Shown here piece after piece: positions 1-4,849 of a stretch of DNA of 6,137 nucleotides (its first letter is position 1; every line of letters starts with the position of its first letter). The DNA lies in NCBI GenBank assembly GCA_017998755.1, contig JAGOCL010000163.1, positions 1-6,137 of the forward strand, read 5' to 3'. Both the position numbers and the translations under genes were made by a program. Under the pieces are notes generated by a model. That model saw nothing but the letters and a program-made list of their open reading frames with translations, did not search any database and was not told the origin of the DNA. Source of the stretch: Spirochaetota bacterium (GTDB taxonomy: Bacteria; Spirochaetota; GWE2-31-10; MWDO01).

Positions 1-320
1 GCCATATAAAGCCGATTTGGATAGCTAACGCGGTATCCGAGCTCGCGGTATTTATAACGTATTCGGATAATAAAAACATAGACGCTAACGTATCAGATTA
101 TAAGAAAAGCAATTACTATTATGATTTTAAAGAAAATTTCAAATTTGACAGAAACGATTTTTTCATACCGTCTGAAGAATCTCGGCTTATTGGGGGCGGA
201 ATCGGCGAGGATGAAACTTCGATAAAAATAGCCAAATATGATTTTTTTGGAAACGATAGACTGTTCCCGGGAAATAGAGTAGACGTTGGAGCGGTACAGA
301 GAACCGGCTATATCAAATAA
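1..320 (+). CDS. C-terminal end of a beta-helix protein with a choice-of-anchor-Q type terminus (partial, 5' end outside window)
   Basis: The frame is open from the left edge to a TAA at 318-320, showing the last 105 residues. Near the end (bases 240-299) lies DFFGNDRLFPGNRVDVGAVQ. This matches the D-x-x-G-x-x-R...VDxGAxE/Q signature that closes many right-handed parallel beta-helix proteins of the choice-of-anchor-Q class, which are usually exported and often repetitive. The preceding residues are rich in Asn, Asp, Tyr and Lys, as in the last turns of such helices, with short strands such as AVFITYSDN. The usual SPxIDAG-like segment before the signature is replaced by SEESRLIGGG. Only six residues (RTGYIK) follow the signature, so no large C-terminal sorting domain is present. 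The stop codon overlaps the start of the next gene (TAATG), so the two are probably co-transcribed. Signal peptide, total length and ligand lie outside the window. The family call is fairly secure; the function is not known. Confidence 0.75.
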   Translation, partial: HIKPIWIANAVSELAVFITYSDNKNIDANVSDYKKSNYYYDFKENFKFDRNDFFIPSEESRLIGGGIGEDETSIKIAKYDFFGNDRLFPGNRVDVGAVQRTGYIK

Positions 321-1942
321 TGAACGTCGCTATTCTCAATCATCCGTTTACGGATTTTTATTCTTCGCCAAAAAGAATGAATTGCGGCATACTGAGTTAT
401 TTGGGAGATATGATAAAGCCGCATAACTACAGCGTATTCGACCTTGTCCAAAATATAAAAAAAGAGATACGAATACCGGATAAACTCAGATATTTATCGG
501 AATATATCGTTGCGGATCTAACTAATTACTCATTCTTTCAGAAATACTACAAATTCGGCGACGTCGGAATAATCGATCCCGATAAATTCGTTGAAGAAAG
601 CTTTGATTGCGTTTTAGTTACGACTTTTGCGTTTTGTTATTTCGAAGGTTTACAAGAGCTTATCGAATATCTGAGAAAGTTTTATGATAAACCGATTATA
701 GTCGGAGGTAACGGCGCTTCGTCAAATCCCGTTTATTATCTGGATAATCTTGATATAGATTACGCCGTAAAAGGACCGGCAGAGTTGTCTTTACGTAAAA
801 TTCTAGACTCGATCGAGACGGGGAAAGAAATTGATTATCCGGGAGTTTGGTCGAGGGGAAAAAGAGTCGCTTATGAAAATTGCGCCGATTACGACTACAA
901 GCCGTACGTATTTCTACGAGGCGATACTTTGACTTTGCAATTAACGCGCGGCTGTCCGAAAAAATGCGCGTATTGTTCGATAAAATTGAATAGCGGAGAA
1001 GTTTACAAAAAAGCGCCGCCGGATTTGTTGGAGAGCGCCTTACAGGGGTACCGGTTTGACGAATACGTAGTTTATCGCATCGACTTTGAAGACGACAACC
1101 TTACTTACGACTGGGAATATTTTGAAAATATAATAAAAATATTAAAAAAAAATATCCGGCGGCTTACATTCAGCTTTGAAAACGGGCTTGATTTTACGAC
1201 GTTGGATAAAGATAAAATTTCTAAACTGATAGAATACGGAATATCTCAATGGAATTTGTCCTTGACTTCTGTAAATTACGATACGCTAAAAAACGCTAAA
1301 AGAAATTATATACTTGAAATTTACGATAATATATTAAGTATTATTGAAAAATCAGATTTAAAAGTTATAACATATTTTATATCGGGACTAATCGGCGATA
1401 ATTGCGATAATATTTTGGCTACTATACTGTATTTAGCCGGGAAGAAAACGGCTTTGGGAATTTCTTCTTTTTATCCCGTACCGAATACAAAAATCGTTTC
1501 TAGCCTGACAAAGGAGATTATTCCCGATCTGGCAAAGGGGTCGTCGTTTTATATGTGGGGCGGCGTTTCTACGAAGAAACTTGTTACTCTATTCGCTTTG
1601 TCGAGATTTATCAACAGTATAAAAACGATTACCGTTAAAGAATGGACGGATTTTTCCGTCAAAATCTCAAAGGATGATACGGGCTTTAAAATAACCGGAG
1701 CTATACCTAATAAAGCGGTTTTATCAAAAACTGGAATTCTCGTTTCTATAATAAGCGAAGATATTTACTATTGCCGTAAAATTGGTAAAGAATATGTGTT
1801 TATAAAACAGAATTTGGACGACGAAATCATTAAAAGATTTTTTTTCTCAATAAAAAATGATATAATTATCAAAAATAACGCGGGCGAAATAATTTCAGAA
1901 GAGATATGGAGCGGTTTATGGGAAAAGGCGTTTCGGTTATAA
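320..1942 (+). CDS. B12-binding-fold radical SAM protein, substrate unknown
   Basis: The protein has 540 residues in three parts. Residues 1-170 resemble the Rossmann-like cobalamin-binding domain of B12-type radical SAM enzymes: MNVAILNHP strand, GILSYLG, DCVLVTTFAF at 96-105, and IIVGGNGAS at 126-134. The DxHxxG cobalamin-ligand motif is not seen. Residues 205-395 form the radical SAM barrel. The [4Fe-4S] cluster motif is C212-PKK-C216-AY-C219 within LTRGCPKKCAYCS. The FEDDNLT motif (256-262), YFISGLIGD (352-360) and YPVPNT (385-390) match the DDNF, GLPGE and P-x-PGT positions of the family. Residues 430-540 form a C-terminal region I do not recognise. Such enzymes cleave S-adenosylmethionine to start radical chemistry, often methylation or rearrangement, in the cytoplasm. 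The start is the first ATG, in a TAATG overlap with the upstream stop. No clear Shine-Dalgarno is seen, which suggests translational coupling. Its 3' end contains the ribosome site of the following glycosyltransferase. Family assignment is strong; the reaction is unknown. Confidence 0.9.
   Translation: MNVAILNHPFTDFYSSPKRMNCGILSYLGDMIKPHNYSVFDLVQNIKKEIRIPDKLRYLSEYIVADLTNYSFFQKYYKFGDVGIIDPDKFVEESFDCVLVTTFAFCYFEGLQELIEYLRKFYDKPIIVGGNGASSNPVYYLDNLDIDYAVKGPAELSLRKILDSIETGKEIDYPGVWSRGKRVAYENCADYDYKPYVFLRGDTLTLQLTRGCPKKCAYCSIKLNSGEVYKKAPPDLLESALQGYRFDEYVVYRIDFEDDNLTYDWEYFENIIKILKKNIRRLTFSFENGLDFTTLDKDKISKLIEYGISQWNLSLTSVNYDTLKNAKRNYILEIYDNILSIIEKSDLKVITYFISGLIGDNCDNILATILYLAGKKTALGISSFYPVPNTKIVSSLTKEIIPDLAKGSSFYMWGGVSTKKLVTLFALSRFINSIKTITVKEWTDFSVKISKDDTGFKITGAIPNKAVLSKTGILVSIISEDIYYCRKIGKEYVFIKQNLDDEIIKRFFFSIKNDIIIKNNAGEIISEEIWSGLWEKAFRL
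1908..1911 (+). promoter_or_regulatory. Shine-Dalgarno that decides the glycosyltransferase start
   Basis: GGAG lies six bases upstream of the ATG at 1918 and inside the last codons of the radical SAM gene. The alternative ATG at 1906 has only a weak GAAGAG two bases upstream, too close for a normal ribosome site. Confidence 0.6.
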
Positions 1943-2763
1943 TACCTGTATATAACAGGATATTTGAGTTGAGAAGAGCGATAGACAGCGTTTTGGAACA
2001 GGACAACGTTGAATTTGAACTTATTATTGTCGACGACTGTTCAGACGGCGGTATAAAAGAAACTGCGGATTCGTATAACGATAAAAGAATCGTATACATA
2101 AGAAATAGCGACAATCTAGGAGTCGCCGCTTCAAGAAATATTGGAATACGAGCGTCCAAATACGATATTATCGCGTTTTTGGATAGCGACGACGAGTGGG
2201 CGCCGAATAAATTGACGGCGCAGTTGAGATATTTGGAAAGCTCGTCAGTCTCGGTAGTTCACACTGAAGAGATATGGGTAAGAAACGGCGCCAGAGTTAA
2301 CCAGAAAAAGATACATAAAAAAACCGGAGGGGATATTTATATTCCGTCTTTACGTCTGTGTCTTATGTCGCCGTCGTCGATAATGATAAAAAGAGAAGTT
2401 TTCGATAAATTCGGGTTATTCGACGAGAAATTTCCCGTGTGCGAAGATTACGATATGTGGCTTAGAATTACGGCAAACGATGAAGTAGGTTTTATTGAAA
2501 AACCTCTTATCATCAAATACGGCGGGCATAGCGATCAACTAAGCGTCAAATATCAAGCGATGGATAGATATAGAGTTATATCAATGTTTAAAATACTTGA
2601 TACAATAAAACTTTCTCAAGCTAAAAAAGAAGCGACCGTAGATATGATAAAAGAAAAAACGCTAATCCTTCTATCCGGCGCCGAAAAAAGATGCAAGATA
2701 GACGATATAGCGTTGTATAGAAAATGGTTGAAAGACTGCGCGAATTATCTGTCCATAACGTAA
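1918..2763 (+). CDS. Family 2 glycosyltransferase (GT-A fold)
   Basis: The 281-residue protein transfers a sugar from a nucleotide-sugar donor, probably at the inner face of the membrane; donor and acceptor are unknown. The GT-A signatures appear in order: VSVIIPVYNR at 5-14, the nucleotide-binding aspartates in IIVDDCSDGG (D39, D40), LGVAASRNIGI at 67-77, the metal-binding DxD in FLDSDDEW (D89-D92), and the ED motif in VCEDYDMWLRI (E176, D177), whose acidic residue is the likely base. Downstream is a YGGHSDQLS motif (201-209), seen in a subset of GT2 enzymes, then a helical tail. No transmembrane segment is evident. An in-frame ATG at 1906 would add four residues, but GGAG at 1908-1911 sits six bases before the ATG at 1918, so I prefer 1918. 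Either start lies within the radical SAM gene, and the overlap from 1918 is 25 bp. The 3' end overlaps the convergent sigma-factor gene by 19 bp. A role with the radical SAM gene in surface glycan synthesis is inference. Confidence 0.9.
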   Translation: MGKGVSVIIPVYNRIFELRRAIDSVLEQDNVEFELIIVDDCSDGGIKETADSYNDKRIVYIRNSDNLGVAASRNIGIRASKYDIIAFLDSDDEWAPNKLTAQLRYLESSSVSVVHTEEIWVRNGARVNQKKIHKKTGGDIYIPSLRLCLMSPSSIMIKREVFDKFGLFDEKFPVCEDYDMWLRITANDEVGFIEKPLIIKYGGHSDQLSVKYQAMDRYRVISMFKILDTIKLSQAKKEATVDMIKEKTLILLSGAEKRCKIDDIALYRKWLKDCANYLSIT

Positions 2764-3620
2764 CTTTGAAGTTTTGAGCTTCTAGAAGTATGTTTAAGTC
2801 GAACTAACGCTTTTTTCTCTATTTGTCTGATCCTCTCTTTCGTGAGGTTGTATTTTTTACCGATTTCTTTTAAACTCATTGATTTTAGTCCGTTTAACCC
2901 AAACCTGCGCTCAATTATGTCTTTTTCTTTTTGAGACAGAGTATTCAATACCGAATTCAGTATCTCGTTGAGAGAGTCTTTTTCCGCTCCGTCCATAGGA
3001 GACGCGTATCTGTCGTCTTTCAAAAAGTCGCCTAGATTAGAAGTCTCTTTACTGTCGTAAATTTTCGTCTCAAGAGATATAGCGGTTCTTGAAATATCCA
3101 TAAGATGTTGAACCGTTTTAGGGTTATAATCCAGCTTTTTGGCAATCTCGTCCGCCGTCGGTTCGACTCCGTCGACGGTCTCTATGCTTTTTTTTGCCCT
3201 TTCGATCTGTATAAGCTCGTTGGCTCTATTTAAAGGTAGTCTTATAAGTCTAGATTTCTCGCATATAGCTTTTAGAATCGCCTGTCTGATCCACCAAACG
3301 GCGTAACTGATGAAGTGGTATCCTAAGCTAACGTCGAATTTATCTATAGCGGTAAGAAGTCCTATATTGCCCTCGTTTATAAGGTCGCTTAACGGGATAC
3401 CCTGATTTCTATATTTTTTGGCGACGGCTACGACAAATCTTAAATTTGAATTAATGAGTTTTTCTTTTGCGAGTTCGTCTCCGTCTCTAGCTCTTAGCGC
3501 TAATTTTTCCTCTTCTTCTCTGGTTAACAGAGGAATCTTACTGATTTCTCCAAGGTAGTACGATAAGGAGTTGTTATAATTTGGTTTGCCGTTGTTTACA
3601 ATTTTTTTCATATCTACCAT
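2745..3620 (-). CDS. rpoD: RpoD/SigA-like primary-type sigma-70 factor (short form lacking region 1.1)
   Basis: The 291-residue protein directs RNA polymerase to promoters. Region 1.2 is at about residues 17-50 (SLSYYLGEISKIPLLTREEE). Region 2 spans about 51-120, with the core-binding helix LRFVVAVAKKYRNQGIPLSD and the melting/-10 helix FISYAVWWIRQAI (W109, W110, Q113). Region 3 spans about 121-200, including RLIRLPLNRANEL. Region 4 spans about 215-288, ending in the -35 helix-turn-helix LKEIGKKYNLTKERIRQIE. There is no N-terminal region 1.1, and the length matches the roughly 285-300 aa primary sigma factors of Bacteroidota and Fibrobacterota rather than the longer E. coli type. The position equivalent to E. 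coli T440 is Leu116, while Q437 is kept (Q113), so -10 recognition may differ from E. coli. The start at 3620 has AAAAGGA six bases upstream (3627-3633); a second Met is at residue 4. It is convergent with the glycosyltransferase. A group-2 paralogue cannot be excluded, so the gene symbol is tentative. Confidence 0.9.
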   Translation of the reverse strand: MVDMKKIVNNGKPNYNNSLSYYLGEISKIPLLTREEEEKLALRARDGDELAKEKLINSNLRFVVAVAKKYRNQGIPLSDLINEGNIGLLTAIDKFDVSLGYHFISYAVWWIRQAILKAICEKSRLIRLPLNRANELIQIERAKKSIETVDGVEPTADEIAKKLDYNPKTVQHLMDISRTAISLETKIYDSKETSNLGDFLKDDRYASPMDGAEKDSLNEILNSVLNTLSQKEKDIIERRFGLNGLKSMSLKEIGKKYNLTKERIRQIEKKALVRLKHTSRSSKLQSYVMDR

Positions 3621-3626
3621 AAAATA

Positions 3627-3633
3627 TCCTTTT
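3627..3633 (-). promoter_or_regulatory. Ribosome binding site of the sigma-factor gene
   Basis: AAAAGGA on the minus strand, six bases before the ATG at 3620. It supports that start over the in-frame Met three codons further in. Confidence 0.6.
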
Positions 3634-3667
3634 AATAAAATTACTTTTATACAAGCAATTCCAGCGC

Positions 3668-3709
3668 CTCTTTAGCTACAATATATATAACTATTTTAGC
3701 CGCAAAGAG
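3668..3709 (-). other. Possible hairpin in the sigma-factor 5' leader
   Basis: CTCTTT (3668-3673) pairs with AAAGAG (3704-3709), and GCTA (3675-3678) pairs with TAGC (3697-3700). The two stems are separated by a small asymmetric internal loop and enclose an AT-rich loop of 18 bases. It would lie about 50-90 bases upstream of the sigma-factor start in the mRNA. The stem is short and no T-run follows, so it is not a convincing terminator. A regulatory role is only a possibility. Confidence 0.25.
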
Positions 3710-3804
3710 TTATGTTTAATTAAAAGGTATATCTATAACCTCCTTATTTCAAACATTATCAGTCAATTTTTACACACTATTAATTATCGGACAAAAAAAC
3801 GGGT

Positions 3805-3833
3805 AAATATTATACATTTTCAAATATTATACA
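3805..3833 (-). repeat. Perfect 12-bp direct repeat carrying tandem TATAAT boxes; candidate sigma-factor promoter
   Basis: AAATATTATACA occurs twice (3805-3816 and 3822-3833), separated by TTTTC, a period of 17 bases. Read on the minus strand each copy is TGTATAATATTT, containing a consensus TATAAT preceded directly by TG. Placed upstream of the sigma-factor gene, one or both copies could be -10 elements giving a leader of nearly 200 bases. No convincing -35 box is seen at the usual distance. The same repeat could instead be a tandem operator. Promoter activity is inferred, while the repeat itself is read directly. Confidence 0.4.
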
Positions 3834-3938
3834 ACTTTTTGACGCCTTTTTACTCTTTGGCGCCGTAATAAACAAGCCGACGGCTTCTACTCTAGGGTTT
3901 GATATGTTTAACGAATTCTTTTTAGCGTACTCCGCCAG
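3810..3938 (-). pseudogene. 42-codon coding-like stretch without a start codon, possible gene remnant
   Basis: On the minus strand a frame free of stops reads LAEYAKKNSLNI... through RVEAVGLFITAPKSKK to ...CIIFENV and a TAA at 3812-3810. Codon choice (GCG, GCC, GTC, GGC, ACG) and amino-acid make-up resemble the real genes here and contrast with the AT-rich DNA on either side. No ATG, GTG or TTG start is present. The frame begins coding-like at a CTG (3938-3936) with no ribosome site. Further upstream it runs into poly-T derived Phe codons and a TAA. It may be the 3' remainder of a gene whose 5' part was lost, or a very short gene with an unusual start. I do not recognise the family. The stop lies inside the downstream TATAAT repeat. 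Chance openness over this length is also possible. Confidence 0.3.
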
Positions 3939-3942
3939 TTTA

Positions 3943-3970
3943 ATTATACTACATAAAATAAAAAAATCAA
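3943..3970 (-). promoter_or_regulatory. Candidate sigma-70 type promoter, minus strand
   Basis: Minus strand TTGATT (3970-3965), a 16-base spacer, then TATAAT (3948-3943). It would start transcription near 3936, directly at the coding-like stretch, and could read through to the sigma-factor gene as a leader of roughly 315 bases. The surroundings are so AT-rich that chance matches are easy. Confidence 0.3.
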
Positions 3971-4004
3971 AAAAAAATGATAAATTTTATTATTTTAAAA
4001 AAAT

Positions 4005-4012
4005 TATATTTG
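4005..4012 (+). promoter_or_regulatory. Candidate promoter of the steroid-reductase-like gene (TAnnTTTG element)
   Basis: TATATTTG fits the TAnnTTTG -7 element described for Bacteroidota promoters. It lies at the edge of a nearly G/C-free stretch (about 3941-4035) and would give a leader of about 40 bases to the start at 4057. No matching TTTG -33 element is seen upstream. The overlapping TTGACT (4010-4015) lacks a -10 box at the normal distance, because TATAAA at 4026-4031 is only 10 bases away. Confidence 0.3.
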
Positions 4013-4042
4013 ACTAAAAAGAAATTATAAATTAGGATTGAC

Positions 4043-4049
4043 GAAGGAT
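4043..4049 (+). promoter_or_regulatory. Ribosome binding site favouring the ATG at 4057
   Basis: GAAGGAT, with AAGGA at 4044-4048, lies eight bases before the ATG at 4057 and overlaps the alternative ATG at 4048. For the 4048 start the best site would be AGGA at 4034-4037, ten bases away. Confidence 0.5.
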
Positions 4050-4056
4050 GAATCTT

Positions 4057-4830
4057 ATGGACGACGCGCGGGCTTTATACGAAGTATTATTAATTACTCA
4101 GATTGCGTCTTCATTATTGATATTTATACTTCTTTTCTTTGTAAACGCCCCGTACGGAAAATATTACGCAAAAAGATGGGGGGCTTCTATCAATCCCAGA
4201 TTAGGGTGGATCGCGATGGAATTTCCGGCTTTTATTACGTTACTCGTAATGTTTATTGCCGGCGGGGCGTATAAAAACTTTGTATTAACTGTATTTATTG
4301 TTATCTGGGAGATTCATTATATACGCAGGACTTTTATTTTTCCTTTCCAAATCATAACAAAGAAAAAGATGTCGGTTCTTATTCCGATCTTAAGCGTTGT
4401 CTTCAATACGATGAACGGTTATATTAATGGGTATTATCTTTTTATTAACGACGGTTCTTTTGAAAAATACAGTTTTTCATGGATATTTACCCCTCAATTT
4501 ATCGTAGGATGCTCGATTTTTATCGTCGGATTAGTAATAAATATCAATTCGGATAGTATTCTCAGAAAATTACGATTAACCGGCGACGGGGAATATTATA
4601 TTCCAAACGAAGGACTTCATAAATACGTCGCCAATCCTAACTATTTTGGCGAACTTCTCGAATGGATAGGTTGGGCGGTATTAACCTGGTCTCCTGCCGG
4701 AGCGGCGTTTGCTCTATTTACATTTGCAAATTTGGCTCCGAGAGCTCAAAAAAATAAGCTTTGGTATAGAGAAAAATTCGGCTCTTCTTACCCAAAAGAA
4801 AGGAAAGCGATAATTCCCTATTTATTTTAG
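4057..4830 (+). CDS. Steroid 5-alpha-reductase family membrane protein (SRD5A/DET2-like)
   Basis: This 257-residue integral membrane protein (260 if translation starts at the ATG at 4048) has about seven hydrophobic segments. It belongs to the NADPH-dependent family that reduces the 4,5 double bond of 3-oxo-4-ene steroids. Numbered from 4048, residues equivalent to those of human SRD5A2 are kept: E58 in MEFPAF (E57), Y91 in HYIRRTF (Y91), N165, D169 and R176 in NINSDSILRKLR (N160, D164, R171), N198 and E202 in NPNYFGELLEW (N193, E197), and R232 and Y240 (R227, Y235). The NAPYGKYYAKRWG start and the RKAIIPYLF end are also typical. Differences are Met57 for human Gln56 and KNK for the HHH before the last Tyr. 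The length matches the family (about 255-260), so it looks intact. It stands alone behind its own candidate promoter and is convergent with the chemoreceptor gene. The true bacterial substrate, a steroid or another enone lipid, cannot be told. Confidence 0.88.
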   Translation: MDDARALYEVLLITQIASSLLIFILLFFVNAPYGKYYAKRWGASINPRLGWIAMEFPAFITLLVMFIAGGAYKNFVLTVFIVIWEIHYIRRTFIFPFQIITKKKMSVLIPILSVVFNTMNGYINGYYLFINDGSFEKYSFSWIFTPQFIVGCSIFIVGLVININSDSILRKLRLTGDGEYYIPNEGLHKYVANPNYFGELLEWIGWAVLTWSPAGAAFALFTFANLAPRAQKNKLWYREKFGSSYPKERKAIIPYLF

Positions 4831-4835
4831 AAGTC

Positions 4836-4849
4836 CGTAAAATTTTACG
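4836..4849. repeat. 14-bp perfect palindrome between convergent genes
   Basis: CGTAAAATTTTACG fills most of the 19-base gap between the two convergent stop codons. As RNA it could form only a five-pair stem with an AATT loop. No run of T follows on either strand, so it would be at best a weak bidirectional terminator. Confidence 0.3.

Larger units (their letters stand above)
3621..4056. other. Divergent intergenic region with an extremely AT-rich core
   Basis: About 430 bases separate the divergent sigma-factor and steroid-reductase-like genes. From about 3941 to 4035 only a handful of bases are G or C, with several A and T tracts (for example nine A at 3969-3977), as in UP elements or bendable promoter DNA. 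The less AT-rich part nearer the sigma-factor gene holds the coding-like stretch, the 12-bp repeat, the hairpin and an AAGGAGG at 3745-3739 (minus strand) with no normal start codon after it. No tRNA, known riboswitch or clear terminator was recognised. Confidence 0.6.

Noticed and set aside
1869..2159. 96-codon open frame on the minus strand
   Set aside because: It is antisense to the start of the glycosyltransferase, whose motifs are unmistakable, and its product shows no recognisable features.
2768..2788. GAAG...CTTCTAGAAG symmetry as a terminator for the convergent pair
   Set aside because: It lies within the last codons of the sigma-factor gene, the stems are only four to five pairs, and no T-run follows.
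3739..3745. CCTCCTT on the plus strand as the 3' end of a 16S rRNA fragment
   Set aside because: The flanking bases do not match the conserved 16S rRNA 3' end, and nothing else of an rRNA is present.
3841..3864. CGCC...GGCG hairpin as a terminator
   Set aside because: The stem is about five pairs with a 12-base loop, there is no downstream T-run on either strand, and no gene ends there.
3874..3886. AAGCCGACGGCTT palindrome as an operator or hairpin
   Set aside because: It lies in the coding-like stretch as ordinary codons, and the central spacing of one base does not allow a stable hairpin.
4038..4274. 78-codon open frame on the plus strand
   Set aside because: It lies in another frame over the start of the steroid-reductase-like gene, which has clear family motifs.
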